From: Tubulanus polymorphus
Taxonomy: Eukaryota > Nemertea > Palaeonemertea > Tubulaniformes > Tubulanidae
Direction of reading: 5' to 3'
Length of the DNA stretch: 64,000 nt
Assembly: GCF_964204645.1 (NCBI RefSeq)
Contig: NC_134025.1
Coordinates: 25,264,001 to 25,328,000 of the forward strand
The position numbers and the translations under genes were made by a program. Positions 11,302 through 22,447 of the stretch are shown here, piece after piece; position 1 is the first letter of the stretch, and each line of letters starts with the position of its first letter. Under the pieces are notes generated by a model. It saw only the letters and a program-made list of their open reading frames with translations. It had not been told where the DNA came from and made no database searches.

Positions 11302-13729
11302 TTATTGACTTATTTGAGATGTTTTCGCTTCATCAAACTGAAGTAAATTCATTTTATCTTTGAAATAATCTTTAAACCAGTTTATGTGATCGATTTTTTC
11401 ATCCACGGTAATCCAATAATTTTTTGATAATCCAACACACACTAATTCCATGAAATGCCGCAACGGTCCTTTCTTGGGAAAATCCTGTAAGTGTTTTTCG
11501 AGGAATATATGATCCTTAAAGCTGCATTTTTTCTCTTCATCACGACCTGTAATGAAAATGAAACCTTGTTTTACTGTTTTCCTGGCATCTTATAAACAGA
11601 CCAGTAGGATAGACCAGAGTTGTTACATTGATACCCAGCTAGCCGAGTAAATATTCCAACTTTCAGTAAATACTTATTTTAGGAATTTTAAAATCTACCA
11701 TATCATGAAAAGAAGATTGTTGAGTACTGATGGATCATGACAGGCATGGAGACCATAAAACACAATTTGCAGGAGAAAATATGCAAACAAAATAAACACC
11801 ATTTTCCTATGTTTTCCCTGAGAGAAATTCGTTTCCTGTGTTTTCCACAATTGTAGTCTTTCTGGTACTAGCAAGATGGTATACAGTAAAACCATTACCT
11901 TGATCATTATCTATTGGAAATTTCCATAAGATTCCTTGTCTTGTCCACTGAATCATCTCCTCAAATGCGTTACAAGGAGGTACATCTAGGAGAATTTCCA
12001 CTTGTCTTTCTTCAGCTTTATCAAATATCGGATTTGTGGAACCTGTGACAAGTGAAAATCATACTGCATCAAGTAATATTTAAAATAGAAGTAAGGCTTA
12101 AAAAAATGATACCCTGATTTTCGTTTTCAGCTGGGTCATTTGGTAAATCGCAATAAAATGTGTAATCAGTTCATTTCTATAACTGCCGGGTCTGTTATGG
12201 TTAGCTTGATCACAGTTTACAAAAAGAAGAAATGTACAAGGTAGATACGCGACCAGTCACACTTTTAAGCTCAGCAGAAAGGAAAACGAAGGTATCAATT
12301 TTTTCAGCCTAAATTAAAATTTATCCCACATGTTCTTCATAGAATTGAATTCGCCAGCTTACCTTCTGTAGGCTTAGCATGGGCAACAGATTCCTCAAAT
12401 ATATTTAGACGAGCTCCTTCAAACAATGTTTTCCTGTAACCAAATTCAAGAAATTACAACAGCGTACCTTAAAATTTATCAACACTCATGAACTTGATAA
12501 GGGGTTAACAACACCTACACCTACACCTACACCTTGACACCTACTTTTGCCCTTTTGATTGTTGTTCCATAATGTTAAACGATTTCTGACTGAGGAAACT
12601 ATCTTTACCTGTGAATGAATACGTTTTCAAAGAAATCTACATATATTCACTTTTCACGGTACAATGAATATCATCATAATACGAAATACGGACCAGATTT
12701 TTTTACTTCCTTTTCCACTTTCATTCCGGCAAAAAGTGAACTGAAAATATAGGCCTATAATGTGAGTGTTACATTCAATGTAAATCTTAGAATTTGGATA
12801 ACTGTGACGGTTATTAAAAGCTATTGTCCATTGATTATTGATTATACACCTCATGTCTACTGCTTTTTTTTCTTCAGGTTCAGAGTATCTTTGTTTACGT
12901 TGTTCAGTTTTCTTTGAATGAGCTCGCAACTGCTGTAGTAGATCGGATTCAGTTTGTTCTCTGTTTCCGCCCAATTTTTCTGATACAGATTTCACCGAAC
13001 GCAGTAATTCAGGAGATACATCTATCAGAATTTCTGGTGACCTATGTAAAGAATTATCATCGTATTCGGAGCTTATAACTTCTGAAGAGTCGAATGCATT
13101 TTCTCCACTTACGATATTCTCAAATCTTCTTTAACCTTTATGCGGTTCTTTGGTTTTGCCAGATCAATTTTAGATCTCTTTTCCTTTTCAGGTTTCTTAT
13201 CGTTGTCATCGTTTGATGATGAACAAAATCGGCGTCCGGTATCATTAATGGGAATTAACGCAGTAGCAGCTCTACAAAATGATAAAATAGCAATTACACA
13301 ATACTCATAGGCCTAAGCCTAGTTAGTTACCTAGACGTTGGTGGTAAACTTTTTATAATCGGATGGCTTATACCAACGTTATATATGTGGTTTGTGAAAA
13401 TATGCGATCGTGAAACTAAACCACAGACAGGTTACTGACTAGCCTAAGCCTAGCCCTACATGTAGTTGGATAAAAATATGATTTTGTTCACTTGACGTTT
13501 TGACTGGGTCAGCGAGGACATTTTGGTAGGCCAGGGTTGGAAGAAAACGTTTATTTAACAACCTCACTCGACCGGGTCCGAACTCTGGTTTGAGCGGTGT
13601 ATTTTTGAAAGAAAGTTAAATTCATTCAGCGGAAATCATGGATGAGATCGACACCCATATGTATAGTAAATTTATCTCTATTCTACCAGAATTAATGTGT
13701 GCGTACTTACCGAGAGCAACATTCAGCAT
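11302..13729 (-). CDS. MRPS31: Mitochondrial small ribosomal subunit protein mS31
   Basis: Component of the mitochondrial small ribosomal subunit (mS31). Coding exons, 5' to 3': 13711-13729, 13113-13269, 12850-13041, 12363-12433, 11899-12042, 11302-11546, giving 275 residues in continuous phase. The C-terminal exon is diagnostic: FPKKGPLRHFMELVCVGLSK followed by an ITVDEKIDHINWFKDYFKDK-type ending matches the end of MRPS31. The N terminus (MLNVALAATALIPINDTGRR) is basic and lacks acidic residues early on, as in a mitochondrial presequence, and is followed by a lysine-rich linker. Exon 2 has two AG acceptors two bases apart; only the downstream one (exon to 13269) keeps the frame. The AATAAA at 11301-11306 overlaps the stop codon, so the 3' UTR could be very short. 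It shares a promoter interval with the small gene starting at 14059. Confidence 0.92.
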
Positions 13730-14058
13730 TCGCCGTGAAAACCTGTTTTAATATCGAACTAGTGCGGCGACACAAGAGAAACGTCGCCATGACTGTTTGA
13801 GGATCTCGACCGTCAAGTGCTGCCCCCTGGCGTGATATTCTGCAATCCATATCCGACAAATAGGGAAAGCGATAGCGTCGATCGACCTTGACATGTCAAC
13901 ATCTTATAGGCCTGTTTTGGTCGATGGCTAGTGACGTCATCAAGATCGCCTTTTTGTTACTCCCACAGCTAAACAACTCACTTTTAACGGTTAACCGCTG
14001 AATTTGAATTTTCTGTCAAGTGTATTCTTGCTGGCTGTTGATTAAAAGATTGTGAATC
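13730..14058. promoter_or_regulatory. Bidirectional promoter interval, MRPS31 / small gene
   Basis: The interval is 329 bp between two divergent start codons and is more GC-rich than its surroundings. It contains TGACGTCA at 13932-13939, the consensus CRE/ATF palindrome, inside a 30-bp element that recurs upstream of OSTM1. The promoter role is inferred from position and composition. Confidence 0.6.
13910..13939 (+). promoter_or_regulatory. Shared 30-bp CRE-containing element, copy A
   Basis: The element runs GCCTGTTTTGGTCGATGGCT then AGTGACGTCA. Its reverse complement appears at 17219-17248 with a single mismatch. It lies about 180 bp upstream of the MRPS31 start codon and about 120 bp upstream of the small-gene start codon. 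Confidence 0.7.
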
Positions 14059-14829
14059 ATGTTTTCCGAACGTGTTAAGCTTGTCTCCGGACCAGTTGGT
14101 GGGAATATTGGTTTGAAAAAAGAGGTAGATTGCAAGATTATAAAAAACTCACTGGGTAACACTGGTGAACGCCGCGAGGATCGTACACGGTGGTGCAGGC
14201 GAGGCGTCGCGACCGCGCGGCGGCAGGGCTTTTTAATTTTGGCTTTTGCCAGTTTTGGAGTCTTGTTATTGCCACCACGGCCACGTTACCACCACACTCA
14301 CATTGTCGCTAGGTCTACTGTACTGCCACTACTTTACTTGCTTGCTACTTACTCGGCTAAATTAATTTGTCTTCATCCACGCTTACTTCCCCCCTCCCCC
14401 CCCCCCATGTTAACAAGTAATTTCTGCCAACCGAACCACCAGTCGCAGTAGCCGTAGGCAGTATACTATAGTGCAGTAGTGGGTACCCAGTGGCATGTGG
14501 TTTTGTTTTCATTGTGATCCGATTTCCTAAATAGTTTGTATAGAATATTATTGATCGGGTTTCGAATGAATCCCTGACGTTAGAAATATTTTCATTTCCC
14601 ATGGTGAACGTAGAAGCCTATAATGACCGTCACTTAGTCACCTATATATTTACTCGATTATATATAAGGTTAAGAAGCGATGTATATGCACTGGTGTTTA
14701 TAGTGCTCTATTTCAGGTTTTTTCTTTCAGGAAAATATATTTTGTGAATAGATTACCGCTTGATTTTTTATGTTACAGGTTACTGCAAAATCATCAGTTA
14801 TTGTGATGCGTGCCGATGTCTCTGGATGA
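14059..14829 (+). CDS. Possible two-exon gene for a 38-residue protein
   Basis: Exon 1 (14059-14124) starts at an ATG and ends at a reasonable donor (AAAGAG then GTAGAT). Exon 2 (14779-14829) follows TTATGTTACAG and stops at a TGA in the same phase. The product would be MFSERVKLVSGPVGGNIGLK, then KEVTAKSSVIVMRADVSG. It has no membrane segment or cysteine. I do not recognise it. Support comes from the divergent arrangement with MRPS31 and the fitting splice signals. Without splicing the frame runs on for 130 codons into low-complexity, CCCC-rich sequence that does not look coding. The real mRNA could have further exons or be a non-coding transcript. Confidence 0.35.
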
Positions 14830-15307
14830 TTCTGACCATGTCTAGAACTTCAACATCCTTGACTTATCATCAATTGGCAGCAGTATACATACATGCATGT
14901 TCAGAGAGTGTATGAAGAGAGTGTATGGACACATCAACCTCGGTTCAAGGCTGTCCCTGATTAAATTGTATAATCCATATATAATATATATAGATTGGTC
15001 CCATTTTAACTTACTCAACTGCTTGAATGTCTTGTTTGTTATTCGTAAATTTTCACTTATTCATTGATTGTTTCTGTAGAATTTTATATGTGATATATAA
15101 ACGTGGAAACCAGGGCCCATTGCACTATGAAAGACACTTGACATTTTTTTGGGACAGATCTTTCTATATGTTTATGTCCTCGAGGCATCTGAAGTTAAGA
15201 AAATTCCCTTTGAAAACTGGAAATGACATAATGAAATAAGTTGTGGAATGTTTACAAATGACAAAATGAATGAATTTTGCATTCCTAAGGCCCTATATAT
15301 TTACTGC
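14830..15307. other. Non-coding stretch before the tandem array
   Basis: AT-rich sequence with a short open frame (15027-15239) that has no splice context or recognisable similarity. It may be the 3' UTR of the small gene. No other feature was seen. Confidence 0.45.
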
Positions 15308-16190
15308 AGTTAGTCCTGTATGTCTTTTTTATCGCAATTTACTGTGGTTTATTCCTGTTTGTCCTGTATGTCTTTGTGATCGCGATCGCAATTCATTGGT
15401 TGCATTGTTTACTGTTAGTCCTGTATGTCTATCGCAATTAAGTTAGTCCTGTATGTCCTGTATGTCTTAGTTAATCGCAATTCATTGGTTGTTGAATTGT
15501 CTACTGTTAGTCCTGTATGTCCTGTGGTTTAGTCCTGTATGTCTTAGTTAATCGCAATTCGTTGGTTGAATTGTCTACTGTTAATCCTGTATGTCCTGTA
15601 TGTCTATCGCAATTAAGTTAGTCCTGTATTTCTTAAATAATCGCAATTCATTGGTTAATGAATTGTCTACTGTTAGTCCTGTATGTCCTGTGGTTTTGTC
15701 CTGTATGTCTTTGTGATCGCGATCGCAATTCATTGGTTGCATTGTTTACTGTTAGTCCTGTATGTCTATCGCAATTAAGTTAGTCCTGTATGTCCTGTAT
15801 GTCTTAGTTAATCGCAATTCATTGGTTGTTGAATTGTCTACTGTTAGTCCTGTATGTCCTGTGGTTTAGTCCTGTATGTCTTAGTTAATCGCAATTCGTT
15901 GGTTGAATTGTCTACTGTTAATCCTGTATGTCCTGTATGTCTATCGCAATTAAGTTAGTCCTGTTTGTCCTGTATGTCTTAGCTACGAGCAATTATCAAA
16001 CTTGATAATTGCTCGTAGGTCTTAGTTAATCGCAATTCATTGGTTGCATGGTTTACTGTTAAAGCTGTATGTTCTGTATCTCTATCGCAATTTCATTGGT
16101 TGCATTGTTTACTGTTAAAGCTGTATGTTCTGTATCTCTATCGCAATTTCATTGGTTGAATTGTTAACAGTCCTCTGTATGTACATGTAA
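15308..16190 (+). repeat. Nested tandem array with a 337-bp higher-order unit
   Basis: The array is built from short modules GTCCTGTATGTCT, ATCGCAATTCATTGGTTG, ATCGCAATTAAGTTA and GAATTGTCTACTGTTA in varying order. A block starting at 15361 repeats at 15698, an offset of 337 bp. About 270 bp of the two copies looks identical by eye (15361-15630 against 15698-15967), which implies a recent duplication. Further, more diverged modules run to about 16190. Each unit contains GATCGCGATCGC, itself a palindrome. No coding potential was seen. Confidence 0.88.
15983..16018. repeat. Perfect 17-bp inverted repeat inside the array
   Basis: CTACGAGCAATTATCAA and its exact reverse complement are separated by only two bases (AC). 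It lies between two array modules, GTATGTCTTAG on the left and GTCTTAGTTAATCGC on the right, so it interrupts the array. It could extrude as a cruciform or form a hairpin in RNA. Confidence 0.9.
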
Positions 16191-16315
16191 AAATAATTAA
16201 GGTTCTGACAACAGGTTTGTAAAGTAATCAGCTATCTGTTTTGTCTATCGTTGCTTAAATTGTTAACTGTTGTTTTAGAGTTCTGTATGTCTTTGTCGAT
16301 CATTTTGTCTGCACT

Positions 16316-16559
16316 CAGGGGCGGATCCAGCATTTTGAAGGGGGGGGGGGGGCAAATGAAAGCAACAACAGATGGCTGTAAGCCATTCCAGAGCAAGCAC
16401 CGATAACGCGAAGACCCTTCCTAAAAATTTTTTGGAAAAATAGATGCAAGCAGGTGCATTCTGAGCATTACTTAATAGAAAGATTTCATTCGGTTTTTAC
16501 TCAGTAACGCATAGATTTGCGGCTACATCGGTAAAAATAGAGGGGTGGATCCGCCACTG
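16316..16559. mobile_element. MITE with hAT-like terminal inverted repeats
   Basis: The left end CAGGGGCGGATCCA and the right end (reverse complement CAGTGGCGGATCCA) match at 13 of 14 bases and enclose 244 bp without coding capacity. The CAGNGGCGGATCC terminus is typical of hAT-type non-autonomous elements in animals. A G13 run lies at 16340-16352. No clear target-site duplication is visible, which suggests an old insertion or eroded ends. Confidence 0.72.
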
Positions 16560-16793
16560 AATAGCTATTGTTTTGTGTAGGATTGTATCTGTGAATTAAG
16601 TAAAGTTACTTACTCCAGTCTGATGTTATTGCTTATTGCTCGTATTTTATTGTTTTAAGTGTGCGAATACTTTTCTTAGATTTATGGAGATCAGGATGAC
16701 GAGGGTTCGATTTGAACCAACAAATAAACAAAAACATTCAAACCTCAAATTAATCCGTTTACTTGTCTTTATTTTTGGGGAACATTTTTTTAC

Positions 16794-16949
16794 CTAGTTC
16801 AGATTTGATAACACAGTAGTCGCTTGTTCCAAAGCGATGTGCCGTTGAAGACAGACCTGAAGGTCTTTGCCGACAGCGATGCTATCTAGGATTTCAAAGG
16901 ATGTGAAGAAGGTGCATCTTCGACAACCATAGTTTGCAGTTTTAACAAT
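16794..16949 (-). other. Unexplained open frame, possible orphan exon
   Basis: On the minus strand about 51 codons are open before a TAG at 16794-16796, with protein-like composition (CRRCTFFTSFEILDSIAVGK, then DLQVCLQRHIALEQ). There is no ATG at its start and no partner exon was found. The local GC content is higher than that of the flanks. It could be an exon of an unseen minus-strand gene, a decayed transposon fragment or chance. I do not recognise the family. Confidence 0.25.
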
Positions 16950-17309
16950 TTAAAACAATAATAGTTTCATTAAACAACTTAAAATTTAAAGATTTAGTGG
17001 ACTTACTGTTTAACTAGGGCAGGGATTTCTCGCAACCGTACATGATATATACATACACTAGCAGTAAATACAATGTACTTCTAACCCTTATAAAACTTAA
17101 ACTATTATTAGTTATTTTACAATTATTAAACGGCAACGTTGAAATGCGATGTGCGCTCAGAGCGGCCGTAGTGATTTTGGCGTATTGTGGGATTCGAACC
17201 GCTCGGAATTTGTACTAGTGACGTCACTCGCCATCGACCAAAACAGGCTTTCAACCTTTTGCCGTTTACACGAGATTTCGGCGGGTGCAGCGGACCGTAA
17301 CGTAACAGG
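16950..17309 (+). promoter_or_regulatory. OSTM1 upstream region
   Basis: The last 160 bp before the OSTM1 start is clearly GC-enriched (for example CGAGATTTCGGCGGGTGCAG) and carries the shared 30-bp element. The promoter role is inferred from position. Confidence 0.5.
17219..17248 (-). promoter_or_regulatory. Shared 30-bp CRE-containing element, copy B
   Basis: The sequence is TGACGTCACTCGCCATCGAC then CAAAACAGGC, the reverse complement of 13910-13939 with one mismatch. It ends 61 bp before the OSTM1 start codon and contains the CRE palindrome TGACGTCA at 17219-17226. Confidence 0.7.
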
Positions 17310-19803
17310 ATGGCTAAATTGTTCTTGCAGAGCAGTTGCTGCGCGTGGTTAAAGTTGTTCTTAGGCGTTTATCTCATTTGCTTGTCGCTGGTTATAGATA
17401 GCAATTCAATTAGCAACAACGATGGCGATGCATTCATTCCAAAAAAAGAAAACGCCCTGGGTCGGGCTGACAAAATCATCAACGATGACATTATGACGCA
17501 GTGCCGCGCTTACATGACAGCTTACGGGAAAGCAGCTGCTAATCTCGTCGAGTGTTTGCTATCACATGCGAGACCGCTGACACTGTGCGAAAATTGTAAA
17601 ATGCAGTATGACGCAGCGGCTGAACTTTTCGAAAATATTACGGACGTACGTAATAAATGTTTGAAACATAGGGCACCACAGGGACTTGATGTTGAATGAA
17701 TGACCAATCCCAGTATCCCTGTAATGTAAAAAAAAGCTTTTCTTTATATACAGGGATACCAGGGGCAGTTCCAGGCTGAGTGCAGCACCTTCTGAAAAGG
17801 GAACTTTAGTCATGGCTGTTGTCCCAATGGTCGGATGTGCCTGAGGGGGAATTGGGGTCCTCTCCCAAAAAAATTTGGCACATTTTGATATAATCATTGG
17901 ACCCATACATTCTTAATTGTGATAAGTCCCTGTGTCAGATTATCTAGATTTGTTATATCAGTACTTAATTTTCAAGGGGTTTTATGGGGAATAAGCATTC
18001 TGTCATTGCTTTCATTTTCTATAATATAGGTAGTTGGTGATGAATACGTGAACTGCCATGATAGCCTTCTTCGTTCAGATATTGTACATGTAGTCGGACA
18101 AACGCATGATTTTGTTGAACGGATCTGGAAAGAGTCAGCTTGTAGCAGTAAGTTTAAGAATACCACACAATGTTGAGCTTTCTTATCTTTGAACAATATG
18201 ACAAAATAGCGGTAATGTTTTATGAATTTCAGACTGTTTCAATGAAAGTAATCCGAAGTATGAGTTGACTGATGATTTCACTCATTTTAAGATGCTGGTC
18301 AATGAAACGGATGAATGTATGAAACGATATATGTCGTCTGACACTGCCCTGGTAATTACATTCATCGTTGTTAATGTAAAGAAAATACAGTGTAATATCT
18401 ATTTTAACTTTGCTATTTTAACTTTATAACGAGCCGGACACCAATAGGCCACAACCAGGCCTCCTTCCGTCCGTGAATTTGATGATGATGATGATGATGA
18501 ACATCAGGGTCCAGTTCCACAGTTATAAGTTAAGATTTGACTCTTGAGTTAACCCATTGAAAATGAACCAACTTTAACTCAGAGTTAACTCTAACTCACA
18601 ACTGTGGTGGCTTAGTTCAGCCAGTTTTAGTAGTACATAGCCTACCTGATGCAGGTCTTGATATGACCAGATTGGACCGGCAGTTGAATAAAAACATAGA
18701 GTTCTCATACATTTTACACTGTATTGAAGGATTTCCAAAAAGTTTTCAGTGAAAGGGTTTGCATTATAGAAGAGACACCATTTTCTTGAACATATAAAGT
18801 TTGACGATATGTCTCCATCATGGGATGGAAACACAACATTCAAATCATGGTGTCACTTTTCTTTGGTCAACCCATTCAAACTTAATTAGTAAACCTTCAA
18901 TACAGTGTTAAAAGGATTAAAAAACATTGTTTTAGTTCAACTGCTCATCTATTCTGGTCATTCAACAATGTGTATAAGGTATGTACCATCAAAACTGGAC
19001 TGAGCTAGGCCACCTAGTGTCCTCTCAAACAAAGTTGACATCAGTAATATACATGTATATTGAAACAAATGACATTAGGTTTTGGTTTGGTTTTGAATTG
19101 TATATGTATTTTCTAGTTGGCCCATGAATATGAACTCGATAGAAAGAATGGAAAATACAACCACTCAGCGTGTGATATCTGTCGGAAACCTTATAATGAA
19201 CTGAATAAATTTTACGAGGAACTTGAACAGAAGTTTAAGAAAGCAGTATGCATGGATATGGTCGACACAGTAGGTTTTATCCATCAATAATTGTATAATC
19301 ATTTCACTAGGTAGTTACTTATCATTCAATTATCATTTATATTTCAGATGAATTATACAAGATACACTTGGAGCGCTGATTTTCAGTGCACAGTCAAAAA
19401 GAAAGATATGGCTTCGATTATCAGTTTAACTGGATTCTTCTGTCTATTACCTATTGCATTTTATGTCGGGACCAAGCTACACGGTTCCAGACAGCAGAAA
19501 CAGATATTAAAACGTGAGTTGATAAGTCGTACTTGTAGTTAGTATTAACTGGTAATTCATTTCTGTTTGTATTGTATATATTAGAATCTTTATTTCATTC
19601 TCTTAGAAAAACGACTTCAGCGTCGAGGATCTTGTAATTACGGCGCGGCATCGTCCATCCTGGCGGATGAAAACAATCAAGACAATTTTTCACAGCCTAC
19701 GGGACAAGAAGACGATGATCAAGGTGGCGCTAATGGAAGTCAAGAATCAGAACAAAACAAAGTTGTTCAAAACTCACAGAATGAAATAAAAGAGCATTCA
19801 TGA
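17310..19803 (+). CDS. OSTM1: Osteopetrosis-associated transmembrane protein 1
   Basis: Type I lysosomal membrane glycoprotein; in vertebrates OSTM1 is the beta subunit that stabilises the ClC-7 chloride/proton exchanger. Exons: 17310-17645, 18030-18147, 18233-18351, 19117-19269, 19348-19513, 19607-19803, giving 362 residues in continuous phase. A hydrophobic signal segment (WLKLFLGVYLICLSLVI) lies near residues 13-29. The luminal part is cysteine-rich, with CENC, CSNC and the family-typical HSACDICRKPYNELNKFYEE. Several NXT sites are present. One membrane segment follows (SIISLTGFFCLLPIAFYVG), then a polar tail of about 70 residues rich in Q, N, E and D. The start ATG is in good context (caggATGG). 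Exon 1 ends at GAC with GTACGT as donor. The terminal AATAAA signals at 20027 and 20041 suit a 3' UTR of about 240 bp. Confidence 0.92.
18481..18500 (+). repeat. GAT trinucleotide microsatellite
   Basis: GATGATGATGATGATGATGA is a simple repeat in OSTM1 intron 3, directly left of the foldback element at 18507. Confidence 0.9.
18507..18607 (+). repeat. Short foldback element (copy 2), in OSTM1 intron 3
   Basis: Bounded by CCAGTTCCACAGTTAT on the left and CTCACAACTGTGG on the right. It matches 10475-10565 in reverse orientation, including GTTAAGATTTGAC, ATTGAAAATGAAC and AGAGTTAACTCTAAC. Presence in introns of two different genes marks it as a dispersed element. Confidence 0.75.
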
Positions 19804-20941
19804 CTGCAATCAATATGTAGTTTCTAACCTACCTGTGATCACATTGAAAGTCCTGGGCTTATTTTGAACCAACTGCTACTGAGGGTTGTATGAAATTTCT
19901 TCAAATATTTGAAATGATTAATTATTGCTTATTCAAGTGTACTACTGTATGTATATATTAGTATCATTTTAATCTAAGTCATTGATTTATTTATACAAGT
20001 TTGAATGTAAAATGTGTAGGCATTTAAATAAACGTTTTACAATAAAAACCCAAAATTACACAAATTGATGTTGGTTTTTGTTTCATGAACTGAAATAAGC
20101 AGTGTCAACTGTTAACCTTCTATATTTAGTAAACCGTAACAGCCCTTCGATTATCATTCCTATACGGTTTATGCATTCATTTATGAATAATCCCTCAAGC
20201 CAGACTGTAGATTATTTTCATCATAAAATCAGAGTTGCCCAAACAGTACTGGAGCTACCACGAATAAATGTAGTGGAACCTTGTTACAACGAACTTAAAA
20301 TTAATCAAATAGTCTTGGGAGGAAATCCTTTTATTTGTTATATCCGATGAATCGGTGTATCGGAGTTCGCTATGACAAGGTTGCACTGAATTTTCTCCAG
20401 CCAAGATTCATTCCAACATAAATCCAGTCAAAAATAAAAGAATAAACACATTATCTAAATTAAAGAATGCATCATTAGATTTTATTTACAGAAATTAACA
20501 GTTTGTTCCATTTCATTTGCTGCACATGATATTACAATATTATTCCTTTAACAAGTGTATTTACATACAATGAGAATGCTACTGTTGCACACACATGATA
20601 AGACAGATATATTAAACATTGATTAAAATAACATCTATGTACGGTACATCTTATTTATTCAAAATTCAGGACTACTTCAAGGTCAATAAATATATTCCTG
20701 CAACTAACTGGAAATGAAGATAACCGTATGTTGCGAATGATTGTGTCGTGAAGATCCAAGTCTCTTTATTCAAGTAACGCCCAGAGTCGAACATCTCTGA
20801 AGCTACTACAGGTATCTGTTTCCATAGTAAACCGACTTCCTTATCCTTCAAATGTAATGATAGCATAAAAGAATATTGAAACACAACACATACGTATGAC
20901 ACTACACGATCGCATTGAAATAGATTATAAATTACACTCAC
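19804..20941. other. Convergent 3' regions of OSTM1 and MEAF6
   Basis: It contains the OSTM1 3' UTR and the downstream region of MEAF6. TTTATT (AATAAA on the minus strand) occurs near 20480 and 20649 as possible MEAF6 poly(A) signals. No additional gene was recognised; the open frames at 20102-20350 and 20672-20941 have no support. Confidence 0.5.
20027..20032 (+). terminator. Polyadenylation signal of OSTM1
   Basis: AATAAA lies about 220 bp after the stop codon, with a second copy at 20041-20046. Confidence 0.65.
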
Positions 20942-20964
20942 TTTTCTTTAGTTTCACTTCAACC
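20942..20964 (-). other. MEAF6: Candidate alternative exon of MEAF6
   Basis: This is a 23-bp exon between an acceptor (TTTTTTAG) and a donor (GTGAGT). If the last MEAF6 exon is spliced at CATAG then GTAGG (exon start 21078) instead of reading into its TAG, this exon continues the frame as RVEVKLKK. The human alternative C terminus is RIDLKLNKK, so the match is meaningful. The next exon was not located. Confidence 0.5.
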
Positions 20965-21073
20965 CTAAAAAATATATAGATGAAGTCAGATTTGAACTAA
21001 GTCAAGGGATTGTTGAAGTGATAGCAAATTAACTAGTTCGCTTGATCCGGCGCTGTTAATTCTTTATTGAAAC

Positions 21074-22337
<1,264 letters not shown>

Positions 22338-22447
22338 TTTCATCTTGGCGCTTTACTGCAGTTTCGCGTTTCTAGCGTCAGAGGGCGCGAAATTCAAAAT
22401 GTCAGCGCCCATAAGCTTCCGTATTAAACACTGTTGAACTACAAAAA
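22338..22447. promoter_or_regulatory. Compact bidirectional promoter, MEAF6 / TRMT2B
   Basis: Only 110 bp separate the two divergent start codons. The interval contains GC-rich spots (TTGGCGC, GTTTCGCG, GGGCGCGAAA), including an E2F-like GGGCGCGAAA motif at about 22384-22393. The regulatory role is inferred; both 5' UTRs must also fit here. Confidence 0.65.

Noticed and set aside
14059-14451. 130-codon open frame starting at the small-gene ATG
   Set aside because: After the donor at 14125 the frame enters Arg/Pro-rich, C-rich sequence with no protein-like pattern. Splicing to 14779 is a better explanation.
15308-15982. Regularly repeated modules that could suggest a CRISPR array
   Set aside because: Spacers are not unique, unit lengths vary, and the setting is a spliced animal genome. 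It is a satellite-like tandem array.
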